Assembly (NCBI GenBank): GCA_905160935.1
Contig: CAJHZI010000421.1
Coordinates: forward strand, 789,501-853,500
Direction: 5' to 3'
Length of the DNA stretch: 64,000 bases
Origin: Enchytraeus crypticus
Taxonomy: Eukaryota; Annelida; Clitellata; Enchytraeida; Enchytraeidae
Below, in pieces: positions 13,000 to 24,467 of the stretch. Positions within the stretch are counted from its first letter, which is position 1; the number at the start of each line of letters is the position of its first letter. The notes under the pieces are model-generated. The model was not told the DNA's origin, made no database searches, and worked only from the letters and a program-made list of their open reading frames with translations. The position numbers were made by a program, and so were the translations under genes.

Positions 13000-13200
13000 A
13001 CCTAAATGATAACGTCATGATGTTTTAAATGACTGATTCTGAGGTAAGTTCGATTCCCAGCCGAGCTGATCTAAGAGGAATATCTCGGACATTGTAAGGA
13101 CTGTTTACGCGGAAAATGAAATAAAGTACCTAACGGATTTAACATGTGGTATTAAAGGTGAAAGATATGTAGTTGATCGTTTTACTATCATGTATAGAAT
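13000..13200 (+). repeat. SINE-A copy, diverged
   Basis: Family hallmarks survive with substitutions: AACGTCATGATGTTTTAAATG, ATATCTCGGACATTG, TGTGGTATTAAAGGTG, and TTGATCGTTTTACTAT at the end. First member of a cluster upstream of SDE2. Confidence 0.7.
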
Positions 13201-13257
13201 GTCTATAGATATAAATATAAATAGAGATATAGAATATAAATATAGAATGTATGTATA

Positions 13258-13500
13258 GAATGGCTAAATAGCGTAGGGGTAAAGTCATGAAGTTTTAAAT
13301 GACAAATCCTAAGGTGATTTGAATCTTCGTGGGTTCGAATCCCGGCCGCGCTGATCTGAGAGTAAAATCTCGGACATTCACTGGACTGGTTATACGGAAA
13401 ATGGTCTAAATTGCCTAACGGATTAAACATGTGGTTTTAAAAGTGATAGATATCAACATAGTTGATTATTCACTATAATGCGTGTTTACTTTTGCATGTG
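13258..13500 (+). repeat. SINE-A, near full length
   Basis: A-box-like TAGCGTAGGGGTAAAG, GTCATGAAGTTTTAAATGAC hairpin, B box GGGTTCGAATCCC, then the complete tail. Follows the previous copy after a short TATAAATA-rich spacer. Confidence 0.85.
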
Positions 13501-13831
13501 TATTATTATTACCTACTGAGGAGCGTACTATGTTAACTACCAACGATATATTTCTCACTTGAAGTTGCAAATTTTTGTTGTAAGAGTGGTAAACATAAAA
13601 TCGTACACTTTAATTGGGCGATAATGAATGGGTTCGCAAGGCTTAATGTTTTTGACTAGAAACGATTCGCGGTTTGTTTTCAACAATTCAGTGCTGCATA
13701 CCATACAGTATTAAAAATTGTTTGATACCAATAAAATCAGTGTTCATATCTGAAAGAAAATCAGTTTTCATATGTAAAATCGATTTGAGAACGGTTTGCT
13801 TCATATGAAACCTTTATTTGATTAATAAAAA

Positions 13832-14080
13832 TAACACACATTATAGTGAAATGATCAACTATGTTGATATCTATCACTTTTAATACCACATGTTATATCC
13901 GCTAGGCAATTTAGTCCATTTTCCGTATAACCAGTCCAGTGAATGTCCGAGATTTTACGCTCAGATCAGCGCGGCTGGGAATCGAACCCACGAGAGTTCA
14001 ATTCACCTGAGGGTATGTCATTTAAAACTTCATGACGTTATCTACACCCTTAACCATTGCGCTATTGAGACATTCATAGT
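13832..14080 (-). repeat. SINE-A, near full length, inverted
   Basis: Reverse-complement orientation: ACTATGTTGATATCTATCAC at the left is the tail, and CATGACGTTATCTACACCC at the right is the A-box end. It is head-on to the 13258 copy, so the two could pair as an inverted repeat in a read-through transcript. Confidence 0.85.
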
Positions 14081-14599
14081 TAAAAAAAGTTAAAAGCTAC
14101 TGATAGTGATATAACTGATAAAGCTTCTCATAATGATAATACTGATATACTACATAGCATAGATTAACCCACCCGTCATCTAAATACCAGCGCTAAGGAT
14201 TTACCAGAACCAGAATTTACTAAAAACTGCTACCATAGTTAGGTAGCCGAAACACGGAATTCTGAAATCTATTCTTTAAAACTATATTTCTTACTATATA
14301 TATTATTATATACTATATAGCGTACCTAAATTATATTTCAGGTTTATTATAAGTATCTTTGTTTAAAATGAAAACTTTATTTTTCTTGACACTTAGTACC
14401 ATAGAAAGGTGCCTAGAAAGCAGCACTGAGTTAGAGTGCTTAAGATGCTTTTATAAGCTTTCCAATTTATAAATTATCCAACTAACTTAGCTACATAGTG
14501 CTCTGCTAGTGGCAGAACCAAAGTGCATTTTTATTCACAGTCTGTTGTCACACAGCCTGTGACAACAGACATAGACATAGAGAACACTCCTCAACAACA

Positions 14600-14770
14600 T
14601 CAATAAGCAATTCATCCTTTGTTCAGCATATCCTCCAGCTTAGGGGATAATGTGGATTCTGTGGTGGTTTTTCATTGCATTCCTAAGTTCTTGCTTAGTC
14701 GCTTCATACTGTTGCTTTATGGTTGCAGTTTACGGTTGGTCTATTCTTCACTGTTCGTGAAATGCACAGG
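14600..14770 (-). repeat. SINE-D internal fragment (degraded)
   Basis: Segments such as GCTTAGGGGATAATGTGG, GTGGTGGTTTTTCATTGC and TTCCTAAGTTCTTGCTTAG parallel the middle of the SINE-D copy at 25074-25439. The rest of the element is not recognisable. Confidence 0.4.
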
Positions 14771-15059
14771 AAAGTCCTGGAGTAACAGCTAATAATTTTC
14801 ATTTCTTACAATAAGTCTCATTAGAATTGATAAGAATCTCATAGTAATACAACTGATAAAGTACTAGGTATAATAATAATATGGATTAGAACTCTACTCA
14901 TAGTGATATAATTGATAAGAAAGCTGTTCATAGTACTTGATAAGACTGATAAGAAAGCTACTCACAGTGATATAGCTGATAAAGCTTCTCATAATGATTA
15001 TACTGATAAGAAATCTTATGATTCCAAACTTTGACTTCAACATTAATGTGAATGTTTTA

Positions 15060-15300
15060 TTGAATGTCTTAATAGCGTATGGGTAACGTCATGAAATTTT
15101 AAATGACAGATCCTGAGGTGACTTGAACCCTCATGGGTTCGAATCCCAGCCACGCTGATCTGAGAGTAATATCTCGGACATTCACTGGACTGGTTACTGG
15201 CAATTTATTGAATAAATTGCCTAACAGTTTAAACATGTGGTATTAAAAAGTGCTAGATATCAACATAGTTGATCATTTCACTATTATGCATGTTTACTTT
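15060..15300 (+). repeat. SINE-A, near full length, upstream of SDE2
   Basis: Starts GTCTTAATAGCGTATGGG and ends TTGATCATTTCACTATTATG. It lies about 100 bases before the SDE2 start codon, so its internal Pol III-type boxes sit in the SDE2 promoter or 5' UTR region. Confidence 0.85.
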
Positions 15301-15401
15301 TTTAGGATTAAAAAATTACATTGTTTGTACGAAGCATAAAGTTCATTTGACTTGTCTGTTTTTATATAGAATATTTTAAAAATATTAAGCAGTATCTAAG
15401 G

Positions 15402-18400
15402 ATGACGGAGTTTATGCTAACCCTACCTGGTTGTAAATCACAGTTGTTTAGAACTGATGCTGAATTCATCAAAGCTGCAGTAAATCAAATACTTGTGAGT
15501 AAATGTTTACAAATTTCTTATTTTTGTTTATTCAAATTTATTATTGACAATATTACATTAAGTTTACTCTTTAAACATTATTTATACCCAGTTTAAAAAC
15601 TTAGTCAGTCATTGAATTGTATGTAGGAACTATATAATAAAAACTTTTCAGACGATATCATATATACCTGTATGTACTAATGGACGACTTAAGACAATAT
15701 TTTCGCTATGACTTTAAAGAATGACAAGTCATAGTTTAAGAATGAGATTTATGAATGTGATTGTGAACCCAGTCTGCTGGAAATAGTACAAGATTTTGGT
15801 TGATTTAGCAAGTGTGTTATGGTTAGTCAGTGTGGGGTAGTTTATTCATATTATGGCTATGGGCAGATGTAATCCAACTCATACCTGCATCCAGTGATGG
15901 GATCAAGAGAGTTTCTGTATGAACAAGACAGTGACCTGCAAAACCAGGAGTAAAATACTTCTTGAGACTGGCTTGAGCCTCTTGTCCCACCACTAGCTGC
16001 GTCTTATCTGTGATGAAATAGATATGGTGCAGATGAGCATATACAGTATAGTATCAGATAAAGGCATTCAGCATAGTAAAATATCTATCACTGTCTCGGT
16101 TAAGTCGAGTCTGTGGCATGGCTAATATTAAGGATTGTGATTGGCAATCTGTATATATATGCGGGCGTCATGGACTTGCTTTTTCACTTTTAAGTGATTA
16201 ATTAATATTCAAATCGGCTTTATACTATAAAGCTTTATGTATCATCGGTTCGGTACTGTTCATGCTATGGTAAACAGTTGAAGTATATTTTTGAACTGAT
16301 TAATTTGTATGCTATTTGTGTGTCTAGAGTCCAGCGTTTGACTACTACATTCTACACAATGGTCGTACTACGACAGATACTGATTGTGTGGAGGTAATGC
16401 ATACGTATCATGTTGTGTTCAGAGTGCTCGGTGGGAAGGGAGGTAGGCTTGCTGTCTCTCAAAGAACTCTCTCTATGTTCTCTGGACTCATTGTTGATGT
16501 CATTGTTGCATGCCAAATGATATTTTACTTTTTAATATTTCCATTCGTGCTGTTGAGGCGTAAGGCTTGAGCTAGTTGAAGTATATCTAAAAGAAACCAT
16601 TGTAAGACATAAACCAGTATCCTCTGTTTGTTCATAGTTCTCTGAGATTTAATTAAATTGAATCATCAAGTCAGTCGTTCAGGATTCATGGACAACATAT
16701 TTGTTTCATAAAGATCCTCTGAGATTGTTTCATAAAGATCCTCTGAGATTGTTTCATAAAGATCCTCTGAGATTATTTGATGAAGATCCTCTGAGATTAT
16801 TTGATGAAGATCCTCTGAGATTGTTTCATAAAGATCCTCTGAGATTGTATGATAAAGATCCTCTGAGATTGTTTGATAAAGTTCCTCTGAGATTGTTTCA
16901 TAAAGATCCTCTGAGATTGTATGATAAAGATCCTCTGAGATTGTAGGATAAAGATCCTCTGAGATTGTTTCATAAAGATTCTCTGAGATTGTTTTATAAA
17001 GATCCTATGAGATTGTTTCATAAAGGTCCTCTGAGATTGCTTGATAAAGATCCTCTGAGATTGTTTGATAAAGATCCTCTGAGATTGTTTATGATAAAAG
17101 CAATAAATCTGTTTAATGTCTTGCTTCTGTATCATAAGTGATACTATCAGAGACTGTTCATAAGCAAACAAAACATGATATACAAAACTTTATAAAAAAA
17201 TAGGATTGATTCGTTGAAATAATTTTAAAAGTTTATCCTGTAGCGTCATTGCTGCGACAGTTTCTCAGTAAAAAGCATCAGTTATGTAATCTTGAGAAGT
17301 TACGTTAAATATTTGCTGCATTGAACACTGAATTGAAATTCAATCTATTTCTGTCCTTCTGTGCCTGATTCGCCAGAACCTTAATAGTGCCAAATCTCAT
17401 TTTATGTTTTGTGCCTACAAATGTTCTAGTAAATTTAAATAACATCTTCTATTTTGTTGAAAGAGATATTATATTTTTTGTTATTAATTCATTACTCAGT
17501 TTCCAATTCAAAAGCCATTTTTTGAATGTTGTAAAAGAAGTGTGACATAGCAAACTGTAAATATGCTATGCACTGTATGTGATTGTCTTATTTGTGCAGG
17601 GTTTGGTTCTATGCTGCGCTCCATTGGAGCACAGATCGAGAAGACGACCAATCGAGAGGCTTGCCGTGATCTAAGCGGACGTAGAATGCGAGATGTCAAT
17701 AATGAGAAAAAGTAAAAAATATTTCATGTATATACTATAGTTTAAATATTATTATTTTCTCTCTATTGCTTTAAAGCCGCTAGTATTTCATTGCCAATGC
17801 ACTTTTGTATAAGGGTCTTTTAAATTTAATGCACTTTTGTATAAGGGTCCTTTAAACTTAAAGCACTTTTGTATAAGGGTCCTTTAAACTTAAAGCACTT
17901 TTGTATAAGGGTCCTTTAAACTTAAAGCACTTTTGTATAAGGGTCTTTTAAACTTAAAGCACTTTTGTATAAGGGTCTTTTAAACTTAAAGCACTTTTGT
18001 GTAAGGGTCTTTTAAACTTAAAGCACTTTTGTATAAGGGTCTTTTAAACTTAAAGCACTTTTGTATAAGGGTCTTTTAAACTTAGTAGGTTGATATAAAT
18101 ATAAACGTGATGAATAATATAATATCACTCACTCTCAATGCACTGCCTACTGTCGGGTCCTTGGTATATAATGCCTCCACTCACCTCTATCTTCCGTTTT
18201 CCTCTCTATGTCCACATACAAGTGAATCTTTAAATCACCTAACATTCCTTTTGATGTGCCATTATTCTTTGGTCGGTCTTCTAATATAATATAGAGACCT
18301 TAAAGGACATCTGCTCCAGATTGTTTAAGCTCATTTAGTAACTAGGACATGCATGGCAGTGCTGGTAACCCTTTGGTAGCATGTCAGCTCAGCGACCCTA

Positions 18401-21400
18401 AGGTCTTTGGTTCGAATCCGCCTTGTGGCATTTACATTTAGTTTAAAGTTTTTGTTTTTGATGGCTTTTGTTGATTTTTGTTGTTTAAAAATTGAGTTTA
18501 TTTCTGTTACAGTTTAGTTTAGTTTACAGTTTTTAGTTTTAACGTTTTCTGGAAAGATTTTTGGGCCAGAGTTTAGGGTTGGGGTTAAGGCTGGGGTTGA
18601 GGATTAGATTTAATTGAATAAATTAATTTGATTATTATATTAAATTCATTTGTATCCCGACTCTAGAGAAACTGGGATTCAAAGAGAGATGATGATGATT
18701 ATGATTATATTATATTCATGTTGGTCTTAGTCATGGCCACTATTTCAACTATTCCGAAAATTTGTTTATTCATTGTCTAATAAGATGCAGTTTTTGGAAA
18801 ACTGCATTAAAAAAAATATTCGCAATCAGGCCATTTAAGAATAGACCTATCATAAGCTAAATGTATCATAATGGGCGACTAAGCAACAACTGAGGAAGGC
18901 AACAGGAAGTCATGGATGTCTGATTTTCATAAGCTAAAGGCTACATTGCGGATTGGAAGGGCCTAACCTTTGTGATGATATGAACTTCTAGTCAGCAGTG
19001 TTCCTATTGAGCTCTACGGCATATCTAGTAACAATATGTGCCTTGAACTTGCTGCCTGGTTTCTGATTGCTAAAGAGATATTAACTTATGTATTCAAAAT
19101 ATCTTCTCTTTTCGAATTTACATGCCCAACCGAATGTTACTTGTGCTATGGAATTATACTCTAAACTTTGATTAGGTTCTGTTTCATGTAAAAGTACTGA
19201 TTTGACATTTATGTCATTCTCAGTGCTATATAGTTGAATCAAATGTTAGTAATATTGAGTTACATTGTTTTTAAGTAGCCTAGGAATATTTTCATTGATT
19301 TTCGTCAGTAATGAGAAAATAACGGGAGATGGATTGGCCCACATATAAACTAGCACAAAATTCTACAGCTTAGCTAGTTGCTATATGTGCTAAACGTTTT
19401 TCGTTAATTAAATCTAACTTAAACTAATTAAGTTTATTAAATGAACCAAATATCAAAGCACTGATTAAGTAGTAGCATGTTGCTATAAATGTTTGACAGG
19501 CTGCGAGAATGGGTGGCTAAGGCTGGCGAGAGAGAGAAGGCTAAAGAGGAGAGGAGGAAGGAACGAAGAGAGAGGATGAAGGCTCCGAGGTATAAATTTG
19601 ATGACCCTGAGTATGAGCAACAGAGAGTTGCCGCAACTGAGATGTTAGATGATGCGCTACAGCAGGGTAGGCCTTGATCTATGCTGATTTATTTCCTTGT
19701 TATACTAATTGACTCCTTATTTAGCTGATTGATTCCATATTTTTTCACGGATTTCCTCTTCAAATTGCTCTCTCATTCACTTGTTGCTTGAAGCAATAGT
19801 TAGCCATTCTGTATCAGGGTTATGAAATAGGTGCCGAATGATTGTCATGCTATCATTACTGCTGAACATTATATGCCAAATTGGTTGTGCATTTTCCTTC
19901 TGTTTGAAGCTCAATATTGGCTGTTTAACATTTCCTTCAGTTGCTGGAGATTTTTAAATGTTTGGAACTATCAGAAAGTTCTACTTGTGCCGGAATCGAT
20001 TAAAAAGATTGTTTAGGAGAGATTATATCTGCAGTAATATTACAATTATTGCATCAAGTAGAGTAATTTTTAGTAAGTAATGTGCTGTGCTTTAAGCTAA
20101 TTAAATTTTAAATCCATTGTATATATCTTTGCGCTCATTGTATGTGCCTTGGGGTAGGTTTGGGGAAGCTTCAAGATAAAGTAAACAGTGTGGCATTATC
20201 ATCTTCTTATCGTGTCCTTATATAGCATTAATCCAGCGTCTGACACAATTTCTCGCCCGATCATTAAACTCTCTGAAATCCTCACGCGTGACCCCCTCAC
20301 CGGTCAAGTTGCAATTCATCAAATGATCAACGTCCTCCTCCTCCAGGCCGCATTCACAGACTGTAGAACCATTATAGTAACCCCATCGGCTCATTGCAAC
20401 CTTTGTCCGACCGACACCTGTCCTAAATCTATTTAAGCATAACCAGGTTCGTCGATCCTGATCGCACCCACACGGAAGACTTTCTGACGCTTCTACACAT
20501 ATTTTATCCTCTGGAACTGATTGGAGATGTTCTCTCCACACCTGGAGACGAGATTGTTCCACTGACTGAGTTAATGGTGACACGGAATTTAAGAAGCTGT
20601 ACCTTGATTCGAGTCGCGAACTCCGAGGATTTTCACCTTGTAATGGATGTCGTTGATCCTGTTCTTGTCTACTTCTTTCAGCTTGGCTAGCGACATTACG
20701 TCTGATGGCTGGTGGTGCTATGCCAAAGAGCAAGTACAGACTGTCCTTACTTGTTGATTTCAGGCAACCTGTTATATGGCGACACACAGCATTAAGAGCA
20801 CTGTCAATTTTATGGGCATGTGTGGAGCGACCCCAAACAGCGCAGGCATATTCAGCGCTAGAGTAGCAGAGGGCCAATGCTGTGGAGCGTATTGTGTTGG
20901 CCTTTGCACCCCAATGAGTGTTCGCCAGTTTTCCTAATATTGAATTTCTTGTACTGACTTTTGCCTTCGTCTTTCCTACATGCTGCTTGTAACTCAGAGT
21001 CCTATCTAAAGTTACACCAAGGTATACTGGTTGTGTACAGTGTTGTAGTTCTACACCTTCCCATGTAACTTTAAGCTCCTTACTAGCATCCTTATTTCTT
21101 AAATGAAAGGCGCACACTTGTGTTTTGGTAGGATTAGGTTTTAAGTGATTTTCCACATAATATACCGACAGTGATTCTAGGACTTCATTTAGTCGTTTTT
21201 CAATGTCACTGAAATCCTTAGACTGATATGCAGAACAGTTGTCATCAGCATAGATGAAACTTCTGGCATTCTGCATAATTGGCTGATCATTCGTGTAGAT
21301 GTTGAACAGGTCTGAATGTGGCATTATTATATGTGCTTTATATAACAATACTGGGCCAGGAGGCACAAACGCTTGTTGAAGTCCCATATGACGGAATAAT

Positions 21401-23970
21401 TCCACACACATAATAATAATGAGAAAATATTATTGCTCTGTTAACGAGATTCAAATAAATGCGACTATTAGAGGATGATTACTGAAAAAATTTGTAGGAT
21501 CTTGCAGTCAAACAATAATGTAGAATGAAAGAATCATCAACAAAAGTCTGATTAAGAACACAGACAGAAGTAAGATGATATATTTACTGTCATGCTGCCA
21601 ACATTCTGATACTGCAATGAAATCTTATGAGAAAATAGACTTAGAAGTGCAGCTCTGGAAATGATCTAAGAGATCAGCTGGACAGAAAACTCTAGATCAT
21701 CTGGACAGAAAACTCTGGATCATCTGGACAGAAAACTCTAGATCATCTGGACAGAAAACTCTGGATCATCTGGACAGAAAACTCTAGATCATCTGGACAG
21801 AAAACTCTAGTAGAAGTCCTGTTAAATGTTGTATTAGAAACAGTTACAATGCTTTTTTGCAAAAATTATAACAATTTCATGATTAATTAATATTGGTAAT
21901 ACTATGCTACATTTTCTAAATAAACTTGCATATGTAAGTTGCAATGCTCAATGCACAATGCTTAATTCCATATTAAATTGTCATAAATGTTATCGTAATT
22001 TGTATGCAGGACTTCAAAACAGTTCCGTCAAGGGTAAGGGTAAGGCTAAGAAAAGGAAGGTGGAGAACTCAGATGAAGACGATGATGATATAGATCTCAA
22101 GAAAGCCAGAGAATTGTTAGTTTCTGAACTTAATTCTAAATGAGGCACTTTAAGTTCTAAGTCAACTTATTCTATAACTGATTCAGTTCTTTTATTTATA
22201 TCTGATACTGACTTGATTAATTATTTGTGTGAGCTTATTACATGATACTGATTTAGCTGTTTTGCTATTATTGTTGTTATTCTACCCGTGTCGTGTCCGG
22301 ATTGCTGCAGAATAGGCCAACCATGGACTGCACGTGTCGTAATAAGCTACAAAGCACATCCATCCAAACCAACGTTAGAAAGGTTGGGTGAGCGCCGAGG
22401 TTCCAGCAATTGCTGCAAAATTGTCTAATCTCGACCCTAGTTATTCAGGGATTCAAAGGAAGATGATGTTGTTGTTGTTCTATGCTAACCGACTGGGAGT
22501 TGATGTTGTTGTTGTTCTATGCTCACAGACTGGGAGTTAATGTTGTTGTTTTTGTTCTATGCTAACAGTATTGGAGTTTATGTTGTTGTTGTTGTTGTTG
22601 TTCTATGCTAACAGACTGGGAGTTGATGATGTTGTTGTTATTCTATGCTAACAGACTGGGAGTTAATGTTGTTGTTGTTCTATGCTAACAGACTGGAAGT
22701 TTATGTTGTTGTTGTTGTTCTATGCTAGCAGACTGGAAGTTTATGTTGTTGTTGTTGTTCAATGCTAACAGACTGGGAGTTGTTGTTGTTGTTTAATGCT
22801 AACAGACTGGGAGTTGACATTGTTGTTGTTGTTTAATGCTAACAGACTGGGAGTTGATGTTGACGTGGACTCATCATCAGGTTCTGACTCAGAGGCAGCC
22901 GCCTGCTCCTCGTCTTCGTCTAACGACAGAACTTGCTCCACAGATCAGCCTGGGTGCAGTTCTGTCTCTTGTGATGGTGTGCAACACTCTCAGCATGCAG
23001 GGGACGTCTGTGTGGTGAACACGGGATCGTCTGCGCCTGGGGGTGACGAGGCGTGCTCAGGAGCCGAGGCTGGCGCTAGTGCTGCGGGCGCTACGAGTGG
23101 AGATCAGAGTAAACCAGAACCTCAACGTTCAGCTCAAGAGGTCAACCTCCTTTTCTTTAACTTCCTCTATCTTTGGACTGATATTCTGGATTTTGAAATT
23201 TGCGCCGTTTTGTACCTTCATTGTGCTCGCCAGCTTGGATTTGTCTCAGTAATACTCGATGTTGTCATGGACGAAAGTAGCATTCTAATTACTATTAATA
23301 TAGTTACTATATGCTGGATGATTGTTAATATGTGGAAAAGCATGGCTTAGTTTTGGCTGAAGCATTGTTGTATCAGTGGGTCATAGTTCTGGAGAATAGA
23401 AAAACGCTACTTCTTGAGTAACATTTTGTGTCATATGTAGATTGTCTGATCGAATCAGAACTCATTTCCCCTGTGATGTTAACCTTTATGCAACAGGGCT
23501 ATGATTTTATCATGTAATTCTGTTGCAGAAGTTCATAGAGATATTTAAAATTAAAGATGGTAAAGCCAAGTTTAACCTCAATTTCCTGTATGTTAACCTT
23601 GTCAGTGGCGGTGAGAACTGGATTTAACCCTGCATCTACAGATCCGGTGTCAAACAACTTACTGACATGTTTTCATATCAGTTCTGCAATTAAGTTGGTG
23701 TTATGTTCGTGATGTAATACCAGTGCATTGTGACGTATATCTGATAGTTATCTGATTGTTGAACAGATCGGCGAGTCCCTGGTGTTGGAGGACTACGACA
23801 CGGCTGATGAGTTGGAAGCTCTAGGACTGGAGGTGCTGAAGATAGCTCTGATGATCAGAGGAGTCAAGTGTGGAGGAACTCTGGCTGAGAGAGCTCACAG
23901 GCTGATCTCCATCAGAGGTCTTACAGCTGACGAGATACCCCCCAACCTCAGGGTTAAACCTGCCAAATAA
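15402..23970 (+). CDS. SDE2: SDE2, ubiquitin-like-fold telomere/splicing/replication factor
   Basis: Nuclear protein; in other eukaryotes its N-terminal ubiquitin-like domain is cleaved after GG in the GG-KGG motif and the remainder acts in pre-mRNA splicing and genome maintenance. Exons seen: 15402-15494, 16328-16442, 17600-17711, 19500-19666, 22010-about 22033, 22881-23140, 23767-23970 (TAA). Exons 1-2 encode the ubiquitin-like part and end in LGGKGG, the cleavage site. Exon 3 gives [20 protein letters not shown], nearly invariant in the family. Exon 4 gives [20 protein letters not shown]. The last exon encodes a SAP-like C-terminus ([27 protein letters not shown]). This totals about 324 residues, shorter than the human protein (451), mainly in the acidic linker. 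The exon 5/6 join is uncertain: exon 5 can also run on to a TGA at 22141-22143, adding KKRKV plus an acidic stretch. Confidence 0.93.
16704..17087 (+). repeat. 24-bp minisatellite, 16 copies, in SDE2 intron 2
   Basis: Unit TTTCATAAAGATCCTCTGAGATTG with few substitutions. The array length of 384 bases is 16 units. One frame is open on each strand (Phe-His-Lys-Asp-Pro-Leu-Arg-Leu on plus; a Gln-Ser-Gln-Arg-Ile-Phe-containing octad on minus), purely because the unit is a multiple of three. Confidence 0.93.
17797..18084 (+). repeat. 32-bp minisatellite, ~9 copies, in SDE2 intron 3
   Basis: Unit GCACTTTTGTATAAGGGTCY followed by TTTTAAACTTAAA. Copies are almost identical, suggesting recent expansion. 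It begins about 85 bases after the exon 3 donor. Confidence 0.93.
18106..18290 (-). mobile_element. LINE-alpha 3' end fragment
   Basis: Minus strand matches the 3' end of the element at 24530-27075, including the terminal CCCGACAGTAGGCAGTGCAT and the GAGTGAGTG-like tail. It lies antisense in SDE2 intron 3. Confidence 0.7.
18345..18432 (+). repeat. tRNA-like SINE head (unclassified)
   Basis: TTTGGTAGCATGTCAGC could serve as an A box and TTTGGTTCGAATCC is an exact B-box match. Flanks do not form an acceptor stem, so this is read as a SINE head, not a tRNA gene. Confidence 0.4.
18640..18705 (+). repeat. SINE-C tail fragment
   Basis: TTTGTATCCCGACTCTAGAG, ACTGGGATTCAAAGAGAG and a (GAT)n end match the 3' part of SINE-C at 5522-5815. 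Confidence 0.55.
20170..21411 (-). mobile_element. LINE-beta, Jockey-type non-LTR retrotransposon, 5'-truncated
   Basis: Minus-strand frame 21411-20218, 397 codons without a stop. It starts inside the reverse transcriptase just before the catalytic FIYADD box, then shows [52 protein letters not shown] and a C-terminal cysteine/histidine segment [16 protein letters not shown]. The endonuclease and RT palm N-terminus are missing. The 3' UTR ends near ATAAGGACACGATAAGAAG, a form common at the ends of such elements. It lies antisense in SDE2 intron 4. The intact frame suggests a fairly recent insertion. Confidence 0.9.
21671..21809 (+). repeat. 23-bp minisatellite, 6 copies
   Basis: Unit AGATCATCTGGACAGAAAAC+TCT, nearly perfect, in SDE2 intron 4 between the LINE-beta insertion and exon 5. 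Confidence 0.9.
22285..22470 (+). repeat. SINE-C copy
   Basis: Head GTGTCGTGTCCGGATTGCTG, then GGACTGCACGTGTCGTAATAAG, and tail GGGATTCAAAGGAAGATGATG that merges into the GTT-rich array that follows. The array may have grown out of this SINE tail. Confidence 0.75.
22463..22862 (+). repeat. ~37-bp GTT-rich minisatellite abutting SDE2 exon 6
   Basis: About ten units of TTCTATGCTAACAGACTGGG+AGTT followed by a variable (GTT)n. Each unit carries TGCTAAC, a close match to a branch-point consensus, immediately followed by AG. The last unit's branch-like A lies about 38 bases before the favoured exon 6 acceptor (22879-22880), a normal branch distance. Confidence 0.85.
23160..23320 (+). mobile_element. 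LINE-gamma 3' UTR fragment
   Basis: Sequence such as TCTGGATTTTGAAATTTGCG, GTGCTCGCCAGCTTGGATTTG and TGTTGTCATGGACGAAAGTAG parallels 39500-39625 downstream of the LINE-gamma coding remnant. It occupies SDE2 intron 6 just after the exon 6 donor. Confidence 0.55.
23565..23665 (-). repeat. SINE-B copy, diverged
   Basis: Minus strand: GGGTTAAATCCAGTTCTC (B-box remnant), CACCGCCACTGACAAGG, and a degraded GGAAATTGAGGTTAAAC tail. In SDE2 intron 6. Confidence 0.5.
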
Positions 23971-24461
23971 GTGGACGCTATGACGAGTGTGACTGTTTAG
24001 TGTCAATCCCAGTGTATACTAAAGAAGAAGACTCAACTGTAGCTATGAGGTGGTTCATCCAGAGTTATTTTGAGAGAAAATAGTCCTAGAAAAGTAAGGA
24101 ATAGTTTAGAGTTAATGTAAATAGAAAAAAAATCATGAGTATATATAATTCGATCTTTTGTATTTGAAGTATTTCACCACTTAAGATTGGATTTTTTTAC
24201 CTCGTTGAATATTAATTTTATAATAGATTAACCAAAGTCTGCAAGTATTCGTAAGAAATACTTGTAGTCTACATATTGACTTCATTATGTTACCTATTTT
24301 GTAGTATGCATATAGACTTAGTTCGGTTACCTATTTCAAACTTGATGTTCCTAGTACATCGGTTGCGGCCTTTGTCTCAATTGTTGTCTGAGACTTTATT
24401 ATGACTGTGCTGAGTAGACTGCTTAAATATCTGCCGCTGATAAAATTCCCAATTAGTAAAC

Positions 24462-24467
24462 GAATAA
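24462..24467 (+). promoter_or_regulatory. Candidate poly(A) signal for SDE2
   Basis: AATAAA about 490 bases after the SDE2 stop, in otherwise unique sequence before LINE-alpha begins. Confidence 0.4.

Noticed and set aside
13203..14093. Small conserved proteins containing [14 protein letters not shown]
   Set aside because: They coincide exactly with SINE-A copies read antisense.
16701..17171. Octapeptide-repeat proteins on both strands
   Set aside because: Same reason: a 24-bp tandem array in SDE2 intron 2 with one stop-free frame per strand.
18345..18432. tRNA gene (good B box)
   Set aside because: No acceptor stem or standard anticodon arm could be folded; other B-box hits at 10215, 12822, 41600 and 63700 fail the same way and look like SINE heads.
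22796..23350. 184-codon frame as a complete separate gene
   Set aside because: Its central part is SDE2 exon 6; the start lies in the GTT array and the end reads through the exon 6 donor into a LINE-gamma fragment.
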